Positions 15,356 through 27,603 of a stretch of DNA of 64,000 bases are shown here, one piece after another. Position 1 is the stretch's first letter. The number at the start of each line of letters is the position of its first letter. A program made the translations under genes and the position numbers. Source of the stretch: Aedes albopictus (lineage: Eukaryota; Arthropoda; Insecta; Diptera; Culicidae); the NCBI RefSeq assembly GCF_035046485.1, contig NC_085137.1, forward strand, positions 44,199,155 to 44,263,154. Direction: 5' to 3'. A model generated the notes under the pieces. The model saw nothing but the letters and a program-made list of their open reading frames with translations. It was not told the origin of the DNA and did no database searches.

Positions 15356-16698
15356 GGAATCCCTGAGGGAGTTCCCGGAGGAATCCCTGGGGGAGTTCCC
15401 GGAGGAATCCCTGGGGGAGTTCCCGGAGGAATCCCTGGGGAGTTCCCGGAGGAATCCCTGGGGGAGTTCCCGGAGGAATCCCTGGGGGAGTTCCCGGAGG
15501 AATCCCTGGGGGAGTTCCCGGAGGAATCCCTGGGGGAGTTCCCGGAGGAATCCCTGGGGGAGTTCCCGGAGGAATCCCTGGGGGAGTTCCCGGAGGAATC
15601 CCTGGGGGAGTTCCCGGAGGAATCCCTGGGGGAGTTCCCGGAGGAATCCCTGGGGGAGTTCCCGGAGGAATCCCTGGGGGAGTTCCCGGAGGAATCCCTG
15701 GGGGAGTTCCCGGAGGAATCCCTGGGGGAGTTCCCGGAGGAATCCCTGGGGGAGTTCCCGGAGGAATCCCTGGGGGAGTTCCCGGAGGAATCCCTGGGGG
15801 AGTTCCCGGAGGAATCCCTGGGGGAGTTCCCGGAGGAATCCCTGGGGGAGTTCCCGGAGGAATCCCTGGGGGAGTTCCCGGAGGAATCCCTGGGGGAGTT
15901 CCCGGAGGAATCCCTGGGGGAGTTCCCGGAGGAATCCCTGGGGGAGTTCCCGGAGGAATCCCTGGGGGAGTTCCCGGAGGAATCCCTGGGGGAGTTCCCG
16001 GAGGAATCCCTGGGGGAGTTCCCGGAGGAATCCCTGGGGGAGTTCCCGGAGGAATCCCTGGGGGAGTTCCCGGAGGAATCCCTGGGGGAGTTCCCGGAGG
16101 AATCCCTGGGGGAGTTCCCGGAGGAATCCCTGGGGGAGTTCCCGGAGGAATCCCTGGGGGAGTTCCCGGAGGAATCCCTGGGGGAGTTCCCGGAGGAATC
16201 CCTGGGGGAGTTCCCGGAGGAATCCCTGGGGGAGTTCCCGGAGGAATCCCTGGGGGAGTTCCCGGAGGAATCCCTGGGGGAGTTCCCGGAGGAATCCCTG
16301 GGGGAGTTCCCGGAGGAATCCCTGGGGGAGTTCCCGGAGGAATCCCTGGGGGAGTTCCCGGAGGAATCCCTGGGGGAGTTCCCGGAGGAATCCCTGGGGG
16401 AGTTCCCGGAGGAATCCCTGGGGGAGTTCCCGGAGGAATCCCTGGGGGAGTTCCCGGAGGAATCCCTGGGGGAGTTCCCGGAGGAATCCCTGGGGGAGTT
16501 CCCGGAGGAATCCCTGGGGAAGTTCCCGGAGGAATCCCTGGGGAAGTTCCCGGAGGAATCCCTGGAACTGTTCCCAGAGGAATCCCTGGGGGAGTTCCCG
16601 GAGGAATCCCTGGGGGAGTTCCCGGAGGAATCCCTGGGGGAGTTCCCGGAGGAATCCCTGGGGGAGCTCCCGGAGGAACCCCCGAGGGAATTCCCGGA
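15356..16698 (-). repeat. 24-bp minisatellite, array 2 (44 identical units at its core)
   Basis: Units begin GGAATCCCTGGGGGAGTTCC on the plus strand. By my reading the 44 units from 15451 to 16506 are identical. One 23-bp unit (one G fewer) lies at 15428-15450, and variant units flank the core at 16507-16698. Reverse-complemented, the unit differs from array 1 at only 3 of 24 positions. ORFs of 622, 532 and 491 codons spanning it encode only periodic octapeptides ([24 protein letters not shown]). Confidence 0.95.
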
Positions 16699-18345
16699 GA
16701 AATCCCCAGAATCCCGGGGAATTGCCGAAGGAATCCCGGGGGAATTCCCAGACGAATCCCTGAAGGAATCCTATATTCCTCCGGGATTCGTCTTCTATAG
16801 GAATTTCTCCATAAATACCTTTAGGGATTTCTTCAGATATCATCCAGATATTCCTCCGAGAGTTATTTCACGGAATTCTTCAGGAAATCCAATAAGGCTT
16901 TCTCCAGGAATATTTCCAGTGATTCCTCCAGGAATTCCTTTGGGATTCCTCTAAGAAATTCTCCCGGGATTCCTCAAGGAATTCCTCCTAGGATTTCTTC
17001 GGGAGTTCCTCCACGAAATCCTCCGAGGATTCCTCCAAACATTCCTCCAGGGATTCTTGTCGGCATTCTTTCTGGATTTCCCCTGAGAATTTCTTCTGGA
17101 TTATCTCTTAAAATTTCTTCAGGAATTTCTTACAGATTTTTTCCGAGAATTTTTTCTGGATTTTCTTTTGGAATTCATTCATTTTTTTTTAACTCCCTTG
17201 AGTATTCCGTCTGGAATTCCTTCGAGAAATCCTCCCGGAATTCCTTCAAAAATCCTTCCGGAAATTCAAATTTGTCTGGGAATTCCTCCAGAAATTTCTT
17301 TGAAAATTTCAACAAAATTTTATAGAAGATTTCTAGAGATTCCTCCCAGAATTGCTCCAGAACTATTTTCGGAAATTCCTACAGAAACTCCTCCAGAATT
17401 TTCTCCGGAAATTCCTCCAGGAATTAAATTTGATGTTCTTTCACAAATTTCTCCGGAAATTCTCCAGGAATTTATCCACAAATTGCTCTGGAAATTCTTG
17501 TAATATTTTTTTTCGGGAATACCTCCATAAATTCTGGGAAATTCTTGGAAAATTGTCTCTGGGAATCCCTACAGAAATTCCCGTGGAAATTCCTATAGGA
17601 ATTCCTCCGAAAATTTCGGCGGAAAATTCTCCAGAAATTCCTCCGCGAACTTCTCCAGAAGTTCTGCAGAAACTCCTGGAATTTCTCCAAATATTCATTC
17701 TAGGATTCATCCGAGAATTCCATCTGGATATCTTCCGAGAATTTTCTCTGGAATTTCTTCAGAAAATTTCTTCTGGAACTCCTGATTGATTTTCTCCGAG
17801 AATTCCTTCTGGAATTCCACGGAGAATTCCTTCTTAGGCTCCTCCATCATTTTTTTTTATTTCCTACTAATTTCCTACACATTTACTTTATTCCTACTGG
17901 AATTCCTCCGAGATTTACTCGAGAAATTATTCCATGAAATTCTGCAGTAATTCTTCAAGGAGTTTTTTTTTTTTCAGGAATACCCCCAGAATTTTCTCCA
18001 GGATCTTCTCCAGTTTCTCCATAATATCCTCGAGGAATCCCAGAATTTTCGGATCAATTCTTGAAGGTTTTCGGAGGAATTCCTGGAGAAATTGATGTGG
18101 GATTTTCTAGACGAATACCCGGAGAATTCCTCCAAAAATTTCTCCAAATATTCTGTTTCCAGAAATTACTTTGGGAATACCTCTTGGAATTTCTTCAGGA
18201 ATTCCTTCAGAAGTTGTTTTGGGAATTGCTACAGGAATGCCCCCGGGGAGTCTGAAAAATTCTCTTTTGGATTCCTCCAGGAATTCCTCCTGAAATTTAT
18301 GTTGAGATTCCTCATATAATTTCTCCGGGAAAAATTTATTTAATT
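16699..18345 (+). repeat. Degenerate repeat field, plus orientation resumed
   Basis: After about 16770 the ATTCCTCC orientation returns (CCTCCGGGATTC, CTCCAGGAATTCC) and decays gradually to about 18345. It is interrupted by short T runs. Confidence 0.75.
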
Positions 18346-18436
18346 TCTTCCAATTTGTGCGAATAAAACCCTAACTAAGGTTGTACCTCAAAATAATTCA
18401 AATGATATTCACCATTATGCTGAATGGGGTCTGTGT

Positions 18437-18670
18437 CATTTGGCATAAAGTCTTTTGACATAAGGTCGTTTGGAATAAGGTCACTTGGCATAAAGACATT
18501 TGGCAAAACGGCCATTTGGCATAATAAAGAAGGGTGCATTTCGGTTATGCCAAATGTCCATTATGCCAAATGACCGTTATGCCAAATGTCTTTATGCCAA
18601 GTGATCTTATGCCAAACGACCTTATGCCAAATGTCTTTACGACAAATGTCTTTACGCCAAATGTCCAGCT
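18437..18670. mobile_element. Foldback element built from ATTTGGCATAA repeats
   Basis: The left half has five copies of TTTGGCATAA/TTTGACATAAGG variants. The right half has the inverse TTATGCCAAATG repeated about seven times. The two halves can fold around an AT-rich loop near 18527. It is the same family as 34899-35060. No TSD is clear here. Confidence 0.75.
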
Positions 18671-18694
18671 CCCTGCTGGATTGATTTGTCATAA

Positions 18695-18935
18695 TGGTGC
18701 TTGTTAAATTTGTGATTCATGCTTGGGAGTTGGCAAGAAGTTCATCAAGGAGTTTTTGCATTAATGATCCTAAGGATTCATGCAAGATTTTTTTCAGGGA
18801 CTCACATATTAATTCCTCCATGGGTTTCTACAGGAACTCCTGTAGGTTTTTTTTTTATTATTTCTTCCAAGAATTCTATATGCAATATGCATTCCTCAGG
18901 AAATTACCTTATATAAATACAATCCTGAAATAAAT
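18695..18935 (+). repeat. Outlier of the degenerate CTCC/AATTC repeat
   Basis: AATTCCTCCATGGG, AGGAACTCCTG and CCTCAGGAAATT resemble the main field. The 60-80-codon ORFs are not supported as genes. Confidence 0.45.
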
Positions 18936-19014
18936 CAAACTTTTGAAAGCTCCTGAGAGATTCGATGAACGAATTAGTAAATTTCTATATAAAGGAATTG
19001 TTAAATTTGATGTA

Positions 19015-19227
19015 GGGTCTTGTACCATTTGGGCAGGTGTACCTATTTTGGGCACTTGCCACTATAACTAAGTCAATTCCAAACGGATTGATTTGAGATT
19101 TTGTTTAGAGTTAGGCACGCACAGTATCTAACTCTATACAAAATCTCAAATCAATCGGTTTAAAATTGACTTAGTTATAACGGCAAGTGCCCAAAATAGG
19201 TACACCTGCCCAAGACCTACAAGACCC
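19015..19227. mobile_element. Near-palindromic MITE, TIR GGGTCTTGTA, TA TSD
   Basis: GGGTCTTGTACC at the left and its inverse at the right are flanked by TA at 19013-19014 and 19228-19229. Complementarity extends through GTGTACCTATTTTGGGCAC and AAATCTCAAATCAATC, making nearly the whole 213 bp a hairpin. Confidence 0.8.
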
Positions 19228-19229
19228 TA

Positions 19230-20240
19230 TGCCTTGACAGAATTACAGAACTATGAAAAAACAACGCGTGGATGAATGTGTGCATATTTCATGTATAAAC
19301 ACTGGAGGTCCACAAACCCTCTTTTTCTAAAAAATCATAAAAAAGAAAACTTTTCTGTAAAACTACGTCTCATTTTCTTTATTGTCTTTCAAAACTGTTT
19401 CTATTTATTTTTCGCAACAAAGTAGCTGTCCGTTTATTTTATGTAATCGTACAGTTTAGCTACAAAGTTTAACCGCTGAAAAGACATGATTTCCTCGACC
19501 TGATGTAACTCTCTGCTGCGGATTCCATTCGACATCACAGATTACACCGACAAGTCGAAAAATCATTCATCGTGTTCCCTCTAGAAAATCCGTGGGCTTG
19601 TGAATTGCGGTTCCAGTTTTGGGTTGAGTTGGTCAACCAGGATTATTACGGATAAAGATGACTGAAGAATATTTTCGGCAACTGGGAGTGGTAAATGATC
19701 GATGAAAATTTCCTGTTTCCATTTGTCGACAGTCGACGCAATCTGCGTATCCTAGAACAAAATATAGATTTTTTATATTCATTGGTTGAACAGCGGATGT
19801 TAACTTACTGCAATGAGCCGTGATCTCCGAGGCACATCCTAGATAATCCACAAGATGCGGAAATTCCTACGAAACATCCTGTTCCAGCGAAGCAAACGGA
19901 GCAAACGGTCCATGAAATTCCGAACTGAAATCCAAACTGTTTTTGTTTTGATTCTTTATTTGACATTTCTTTATGCTGCACTAGTGTGTGTGCATTGGGT
20001 TTCACGCACGCAGCCTGCTTTAAGGCCGTCTCCCATTAATCTCGGATTAAATTTGATGCGCCGAAATCGGCGCACTAAAATTAATACTCGAATTAAAATC
20101 GAGGATAATACCGCTTAATGCTTAACAAAACCAAGGATAATACTCGATTCGCGTCTAGTACTCTGTGGAGCTTACGACCATAAATGACTCCGGCTCATCC
20201 AGAAGTACCTGAGATGGGGAAACGCTTTGAGTGATGGCTC
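19230..20240. other. Unassigned region
   Basis: No recognisable gene. ORFs of 66-87 codons on opposite strands (19633-19851, 19805-20005, 19855-20118) overlap each other and show no domain. Around 20030-20150, short CGGATTAA, CGATTTCGGCG and TAATACTCG words hint at an old inverted repeat. Confidence 0.3.
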
Positions 20241-20244
20241 TGAA

Positions 20245-21107
20245 GCTTAAATGAAAGTCATTGTATGTACTTGTTTGGGGTACGGAGCTCCCTGTCACTG
20301 CGCCTTACCACACATTGGGGATACTTTTGTCGTGAAGCAAGTACAATTTCTGATGTATCCAGCAGCACTTCGCCGCCAGTTTCATTCGCTGTAAATGGTT
20401 CTGCTACGGCTTGATCGGAATCAGGGTCGAAGTACACTGATGCCATCTGAAACTGTAGCATTTCTGGTTCGGGAGCTTTCAGTAGTTCTTCGTTGCTTCC
20501 TTCGTTCAGGAACATGACGTCCAGACTCACATAAACATTCCTGGGATTTGCATTGTATACACGATAACCTTTTGATCCTCGTCCTCGTGGTTCCATCTCG
20601 CTGGAACTCTGAATCGTAATGACCCGGCTGGTTACACCGGAAACACTTCACGTGGCTCTTGATCGATTTCGATGACTTTGACTTTGATCCGGGACTCACT
20701 ACCAACAGAGTTGTCACTTTACAGAGTTGAGTGGCCACTCCATGTCCCGCAGTATCATCGTACGTATCGTATCCGCTCGCATATGGATCCCGGACGCTTC
20801 CAAGTCTGTGATCATGGGCTCGTACAGTTTCGACAACACTACGACATCCACCGATCGTTCTTATCGAAACCAATCTGCGCCAGTTCGTACCTTGTAGACA
20901 TCAGCTGATTCACATAATCCTTCACCATAGCACAGTTCAGTATCCACTTAGTTGCCGAAGTAGCCGAACTTCCAGATATGTCCGCTGTCCTGGAGTGCAG
21001 CCTTCAAACTGTCACATGCTTCCGTTCTAGACAATGCTGTAGTTCGTCGGATCGATGCTCAAGCAAATAGCCACCATCGTACCTTCTCGGATAATCACCA
21101 TTTGGGC
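20245..21107 (-). pseudogene. Ty1/copia-type retrotransposon remnant (gag plus pol linker)
   Basis: Read on the minus strand, the 3' portion (20596-20258) has GYRVYNANPRNVYVSLDVMF, the conserved strand found between integrase and RT in copia pol (KGYRVYDP..R.V..SRDV.F). Further upstream, 20873-20421 and partly broken frames to 21107 look like copia gag. They include YVNQLMSTRYELAQIGFDKN-like peptides and a zinc knuckle CFRCNQPGHYDSEF, in which the last Cys is replaced by Phe. Protease, integrase core and RT core between them are missing, so an internal deletion joined gag to the linker. No LTRs were identified. Confidence 0.7.
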
Positions 21108-21275
21108 CTCTCCATAAACTACGTAGACTCTTAGGGAGGACGGGGGGTCTGGCCAAAGTCTACGCTCCATACACATTTCGAAAATTTTGAATGAACAAAA
21201 GTCTACGGAGGGAAAGGGGGGGGGGGGGGGTCTGAGATGACCCAAAATGAGTCTACGTAGTTTATGGACAGCGCC
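21108..21275. mobile_element. Hairpin MITE (TCCATAAACTACGTAGACTC family)
   Basis: CCATAAACTACGTAGACTC at the left pairs with GAGTCTACGTAGTTTATGG at the right. The centre has a run of about 14 G near 21217-21230. It sits at the upstream edge of the copia gag remnant. It resembles the elements at 23609 and 33524. Confidence 0.75.
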
Positions 21276-23600
21276 TTTTGAGTATAGTTTCCTACCCTCA
21301 TAACCGCTCCGCCGATGGCAGCGATTGCTTCCTCTCGCTGGTAGGACTTTTGAATTCATTGCCACCGGTGCTCCTCCGATGGAATCTGCTTGTTGGCGTC
21401 CTGCTGCTGCTGTTCCGGTTAGACCTCCGGCAGCTGGAATTGTTTCTAAACTTCTGCCGTACATTCTTCGGGTTGGAGTTCTCTGGAGCACAGAGATGAC
21501 AAATATACCTACAGGTTTTTCTGTATTATACAGATTTTTGACCTTCTATACATGCAAGATACAGAGTACAGGAATATACAGATTTTCAAAATGTGATACT
21601 GATTTCTCCAGAAAGCATAAAATTTGAAGTTATTTTCAAAAAAATTAAATGAAAGCTTTATAAATAGCTGCACAAACTTTAAAGAATTTATGAAAATTTG
21701 TACATTTTCACACATGTTTGAGGAAAATAAATACCAGTAAAAATTAAAAATCGTCAAAAAGTTCTACATATTTGCTAGTTTCCATTGAAATCTAGGACTC
21801 TCAGTGACTACTATACCCTCAAGCACGGCGATACAGAAAACATTGATACGTTGATGCAGATTTTTGATAAAATAATCTGGCATCTCTGCCAGATTCAAAA
21901 ATTCTTCACAATTTCTTCGGTTTCCGTTGCTATGGTGCTACAGGCTAAAGGAAAACACGTGAAAACTGCGTGACCTGTGTGAAAAAGCTCAGAATACTAA
22001 AATGAAGAGACTAGCTAAGTTTTGCTAGGAACCCAGTGTCAAGGAGATGAATAATGAAAAAAAGAAGGAGAATGAAATAAATGCGGATCCCAAACGAAGC
22101 TTTCGTTGTCAGCGATATTGAAGATTGGTGTCTCACGGTCGACTTTCCTCCACTACAAACAGAAAATATTTAAAAAACGAAAAGAGCTTTGCAACAACTT
22201 GTCGTCGTCTTCGATGATGGCGATGGCCACGCTGAAACACGTTCATTAGTTTTGGAAGCATTCCACCAGCCAGAGGGTAGCGCTTGCGGCCACGACCTAT
22301 GCACAAGAAATTAAGATTTTACATAATTACCCACCGATGATGATCTCCATCTCCAATGAAAGCTGATGGGCGGAGTATTTTGCATACTGTCCTTTTCTCG
22401 AAACGACACACCATTGGAAGGAGAGATGTATTGTTATTGGGAGGCAAATATTTCACCAATCACGTAATCCTCCGCAAGTGAGGAATGTTATGGAAGTAAT
22501 TTGGATCACCACGACACGGCGTTCGTACATTTACCCTTCCTCGAACGAGGTGGTAATTTTCTTTTCAGAAAATAGCACCAATGAAATTGGCATTTCGATT
22601 TTATTGCAACAGTGGGTTGTAAAATTTTACGCACAATAGAGCGTTGAAAGCTTAAAACGTTGAGTCGCGAAATGGGCGGTAGTTTTACTATTGATATTAT
22701 CTTGCGATTAGGCGTTATTGTTCGAATATAATATCTGTGTTATGAGAAGAGACTGAAGAGTTTACTTCTCTGATATTGGTTTTGTAGATGAGCTTATTTT
22801 AGAAAATTCAACAAAAACTTCTGTTCCACTAGAAAGCAAATAAATTGGCTGGATCTTTTGTATTGAAACTGTTCAGTAGACCTAAGGTACTCCACCAACA
22901 AACATTTCTTCCCAAATCCTAACCCACGACAGCTAATGGGAACACGACACAACCGGTTGACGATTAAATTACGATCGATCTCATTTACCTTTCTTCATTA
23001 AACCCACTGGCCAAACACAGCGCCGGTCCAACTTTCCCCTCTCCGCCGTACAGACTCCCCGGCTGCTATTTAGCTGCACAGTTCACAGATCCACAACGCC
23101 CATCCATTTCGGCTGCTTGCGCTGCGCCATCCACTGACCGCCCGACCGACCGCGGCTTGATCTTCCCTAGACCCAGGCCCAGTGCGGTGATGCCGGTCCA
23201 CATTCTATCATTTATGTTTTTTCAATCCGTGGTTGTTGCCTCCGAGGTAATTTTAATGTCGGGATATTTATTGGTGGTCATACGAGAGGATTGTTTTTAA
23301 ATATCTCCCTCCTGCGCCACTCTCACCGAACGAGCGTATGGTCGGGTGGCAGGCAGGCGGCAACGCGCGTGATGGGTTAGTTGTTTTCGTCGGATTTGAA
23401 CTGTTGTGATCCTCTTCTTCGCCGGTCGGAGTGTCCGCCCGGACCTGCACCCCCACTACACACTTCCAATCACACACATCATAGAGGGAAAAGGTAACAT
23501 TCTTTTGATTTCGTGTTTGGCTAGTTGAATCGGGGGCAGTGGTGCCAAGTAGTTGTTCAGATTTTTTTTTAAATTCGTGTGAGCTGCATTTGAGCAAGCT
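21276..23600. other. Mostly unique sequence, no gene identified
   Basis: 21500-21760 is AT-rich. 22900-23460 is the longest GC-rich, non-repetitive stretch in the window, with homopyrimidine tracts (CAACTTTCCCCTCTCCGCC) and a TATTTAG near 23069. This could be host intergenic or regulatory DNA, but I can show no exon, splice pattern or initiator. The ORF at 23268-23627 on the minus strand has no domain and ends in the MITE. Confidence 0.3.
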
Positions 23601-23608
23601 GAGACTAT

Positions 23609-23776
23609 GGGGCTGTCCATAAACCACGTGGTCATTTTTTTGGGACTTTTCAACCCCCCCCCCCCCCCCCCCGCGTGGTCATTAGTCCATACAAAATTTT
23701 TTATTTGTCCATACAAAATGGTCATTGGTCGAACCCCCCCCCCCCCCCAATGACCACGTGGTTTATGGACAGCCCC
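23609..23776. mobile_element. Hairpin MITE, TIR GGGGCTGTCCATAAACCACG, poly(C) blocks
   Basis: Near-perfect inverted ends, flanked by TAT at 23606-23608 and 23777-23779 as a possible 3-bp TSD. Two long C runs (about 16-17 at 23656-23672 and about 14 near 23736-23749) lie in the arms. CCATACAAAATGGTCATTGG words repeat in the loop. Confidence 0.85.
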
Positions 23777-23779
23777 TAT

Positions 23780-24348
23780 AATTCTAACTATAATTGTTAT
23801 TTATAAATTATCAAGACATAACTTTTCCATAACAAATTTTGATGGATAATCTCATTTTGTTATAATCAAGCTATTGATACACATTAGCTAAATTACATTT
23901 AAATAACATGTTTTGTTGAAGTACAAATTTAGTTATTATTGTACTATTGATCAACTTATCAGCAATAGCACAACAGTAACAACCCAACTAACATTTTCAG
24001 CGCTATAAGCTTCGGTCATTTGCTTTCTGTTGTGTCACCATCGAATAAAAGCAGTCAACGCTGAATAAAAGGGAAGCTAGTCAAATATAAATCATAAGCT
24101 AATACACGACAGTAAAACAAGCACCATACAGCTACCAAACTCGGTTTTCAGAAATCCATTGCTTGACATTGGGGCTGTCTTTACTCCACTCTATTCCAAC
24201 TCCGGGAGATTTCCCGGAAGATGTGAAAACTTGAACAAATCGAAGAGGAGTCCCCACAGTTGAATTCCAAGTAGCGGCAAGTACTTTAATTATTCAATTT
24301 TAAAGGTGATAATTCCAGTTCCACATGTATTGCGTCACGGTATCCATA
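23780..24348. repeat. AT-rich repeat with ATAACAAAATTTTGTTAT words
   Basis: TTATTTATAAATTATC, CATAACAAATTTTG and TTTTGTTATAATC recur to about 24010. The same vocabulary appears at 27780-28020 and 32780-33430. There is no gene. Confidence 0.5.
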
Positions 24349-24357
24349 ACCTAATTA

Positions 24358-25442
24358 TTACAGAGGTTCCCAAACTTTTTGCTACTGCGGTGCCCATTGA
24401 AATTTTCAAAATTTTCGCGGCGCACCAACAACTTTTCACAAAGAATTTTAATAATTTTAACACCTTCAGCTCAAAATGTAAATCGTAAAAAATTGAAGGC
24501 TTTTTTAATAATTAAAAAAAATAAAAATTGCTTAAAGATTCGTAGAATTTAACACATTTTAGTTTTCTGAAGGATAGCATTGCAAAACTTTTAAATTTTT
24601 AAAATAAAGTACGTAGACTACCAAATTTAAGGGAAAATAGATATAAAAATGAATTGTTCAGAAGCTGTCAGGACGGCTGACGGTGAGGGGTCATGTTTTT
24701 TTGTACTCGGAACTCAAAAAACTCAACTAAACTCAACAACTCAAAAAAGGCGGTTTCAGAATCATGCATAAAATCGACACATAAATTGTCGCAGATTTTT
24801 TTACGAGAAGGAGCTAAACCAGTCTATAGGAGGAAATCTCAATCATAGAGACGAACTAACAAATTATGATAGTGATGTAAGTAAAAATGTCGTCCCGATA
24901 CATTTGTGACAGCACGAATCTGGAGATTGACAGAAATTATAGATGACTGTATTATGGAAAGAACTTCAAAACAGTTTCTTGAAATATCTACTTTGAATTA
25001 CAAGCTATTGATAAAATCTAAAACTTAGCTGAATCATAAAAAGTCCAACAATTTGAGAGTCTTACGAAAATATTCAAAATTCTATATTTATATAAAATTT
25101 TTGTAAAAATCTAAAATGTTTTTTGCGGATATTGTAAATTCCGGAAAACATTCGTAGACTTGAGAATATTTGCTATTTAATTGAAAATTTAGAAGAAGGA
25201 AAACCCCTTTGAATGAGTTTCTTTTGAAGTCTTGCCCCAAAAATACAAAACATTGGTATCGGATACAAAAAAGGGTTTGAGGTGACACTAGATTTACAAA
25301 ACGATACAAAAACAGTTGAAAATATTTTCTACCTTCAATAATAAGATATTGTCCTTTGTGTTTTGGCCTAAAAGCCTGCGGCGCACCTGAGAGATGTTCA
25401 TGGCGCACCAGGGCGCCGCGGCGCACAGTTTGGGAAGCACTG
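24358..25442. mobile_element. hAT-type non-autonomous element
   Basis: The left end has CAGAGGTTCCCAAACT and the right end AGTTTGGGAAGCACTG, the CAG.GGTTCCCAAACT pattern common at hAT termini. A 9-bp repeat ACCTAATTA at 24349-24357 and 25443-25451 includes the 8-bp TSD expected for hAT. Both subterminal regions carry GCGGCGCACC words. The 1.08-kb interior has no transposase-like ORF. Confidence 0.85.
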
Positions 25443-25449
25443 ACCTAAT

Positions 25450-25840
25450 TATATTTAATCGTTTAATTTGGGGATGCCGTATAACTATTATTTAACAACT
25501 GTGAAAAGGCTGAAAAAGCGCCTTCTCAAGATGTTATTCAGTTGGTGGTTATATAGGAGCCGAGAAAAGAGCTATGACTTCGTGGCATAGAAGCTGCTCG
25601 TACAGCATATACATGTGGATTAAGTTCGCCAGATTTATTGATATAGGGCTTGCATAGAAGCTTCCGTCCATATGTACAACACAGTAACTCAGCATCAAGC
25701 CGTATTGAGGACGCTTTGTTGACGTTTACATTCACAATAAATGTTAGTTGGGAAGTTTTGAAATCACAGCAACAATTCTACAATTATGACCTATCCCTTT
25801 GTGTTGTTCCATTTTTGTATTCAGTTAAAAAGGAAATTCC
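25450..25840. other. Unassigned region
   Basis: No gene seen. Two opposed 65-72-codon ORFs (25538-25735 and 25650-25868) are not supported. Confidence 0.3.
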
Positions 25841-26440
25841 TGAACGACTCTTTTTAAGAATTCCTTAAATAATTTTCGGATAAGCACTTGGAAGTTCTGG
25901 GGGAACCTTTCGATAAATCCCTGGAGAAGTCTTCAAGAGAACTACTGGCGCATTTTTCTTAGAAATTCCGAAGTTAATTCTTCTGAGCAATTATTAGGAT
26001 TCTTGGCAGAATTTTTTGAAAAACTCCTGGAGAATCCTTCGGAAAAACTCATGGTAAAATCCTCAAAGAAATTTCCATAGAAATCTTAGGATGAACTTCA
26101 GGACTAATGATCACAGGAAATTCTGAAGAAACCCTTGAAGGGATTTTATGCAGGATTCTGGAGGAATTTCTAGAACAGTCTTAGAAAATCCATAAAAGAT
26201 TCCGTCAAAGAACTCTCGGAGAAATTTCTGGAAGATTTTTGGAGTCATTTATGGAAAAGTTTATGACCAAATCTGTCGACAAAATTTTGGAAGAATATTC
26301 GACATAACTCTTGAATCCAGGGAAAAATCGGAGGAATCTAAACAATCTTCCCATGAAAATGGTAATAATCTGTACAATATTATCAATATCCCAAAATTTT
26401 TCTACAAAACTGATGGGCATTCCAAAAATTCTTCATTTTT
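25840..26440 (-). repeat. Degenerate repeat, minus orientation
   Basis: AAATTCCTGAACGAC, CCTGGAGAAGTC, TTCTGGAGGAATTTC and TCTCGGAGAAATTTCTGG recur every 20-30 bp. Confidence 0.6.
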
Positions 26441-26598
26441 TATGCTGAAAAAAAAACAAAGGTCACACGTGCTCCGAAAACAATTAAATTATAACAGTTT
26501 ATAAAACGAAGCTCGTCGTATTTGATAATATAGAAATCACTAAAGTTCGATTATCTTGTGACTTCAAATCTCTTAGAATGAATTAAAAGCTTAATATA

Positions 26599-27497
26599 CA
26601 GGGGATGTTTGGGATAGGCAACTTTTTTTTCTCTCACAAAAAAGTTCAACATGCTAGAACTTTTCATAGAGCGCATCAAAAAATCTCAAATTTTGACCGT
26701 TTGTCAACCTATTAAATGTGCATCCTTGGTACAAATTTGGGCTCGATTGATTAATATTTCGCAAAGTTAGAACCGTTCGGGTAAAACACCTTTTTTTAGA
26801 CAACTCATTTTTGAGCTATCATGTCTCGGAAACCAATAAACCGAATTGAATGAAATTTTGAACGTACACTAACAATATGTAAATGCTTCACAAACTATTA
26901 AAACATAGGTACTTTTTAAACGTTGAAAAAAGTTATCATGGATTGACACTTTTTGGAATTTTCTCGAAAAAAATGTAATTTTTTTACATCAATGCCAATA
27001 AATTTTAGTGTTGATATCCAAAGATTTTCCACTTCTGTTCTCAAATTATCTCGAATCAGATATATTAGAGCCTATTTAGATTAAAGGAAGAACACATTTA
27101 ATAATTTTTATGTGGTATTGTAAATTTTACTTATTTTCCTCTATATGGTTAAAAATTTCAACCCGATATAACTTAATTCGCCGTGGGAAAATATTACATT
27201 TTATAACGTCGTATTAAGTATCAATATAATGTTGATAAACGTTAAAAAAATCATTCAATCCGGTTCACTGGTTTCCGAGATATGACAGTTCAAAAAATAG
27301 TTGTCTAAAAAATAGTATTTTACGCGAACGGTTCTAACTTTGCGAGCCCAAATTTGTATCAAGGATGCACATATAATAGGTTGACAAACAGTCAAAATTT
27401 GAGATTTTTTAATGCGCTCTATGAAAAGTTATAGCATGTTGAATTTTTTTGTGGGAGAAAAAAAGTTGCCTATCCCAAACATTTTGGCCATCCCCTG
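26599..27497. mobile_element. Tc1/mariner-type element, TIR CAGGGGATG, TA TSD
   Basis: TA-CAGGGGATG at the left and CATCCCCTG-TA at the right, with TA at 26597-26598 and 27498-27499. The arms share TTTGGGATAGGCAACTTTTT and ATTTGGGCTCG-type blocks in inverted order for about 160 bp. It is 899 bp with no transposase ORF. Confidence 0.8.
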
Positions 27498-27603
27498 TAG
27501 TATTTTTCGATCATTTGAAAATATTTCTTACGTCAGAGTGATGAACCTCATGTTATTGGCAGGTTTGTGAGACAAAGCGAGTAATTTTGTAAAATAAGTA
27601 TTA

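Noticed and set aside
15086..16954. 622-codon ORF (and 532- and 491-codon ORFs in other frames)
   Set aside because: Several frames on both strands are open over the same DNA because a stop-free 24-bp unit is repeated. The flanks are degenerate repeat, with no start context or domain.
20421..20873. Host CCHC zinc-finger protein
   Set aside because: The knuckle lies in a copia-type gag context, lacks the last Cys and is followed by the copia pol linker.
23064..23075. Core promoter (TATTTAG)
   Set aside because: A single AT-rich hexamer in GC-rich DNA with no initiator or downstream ORF is not enough.
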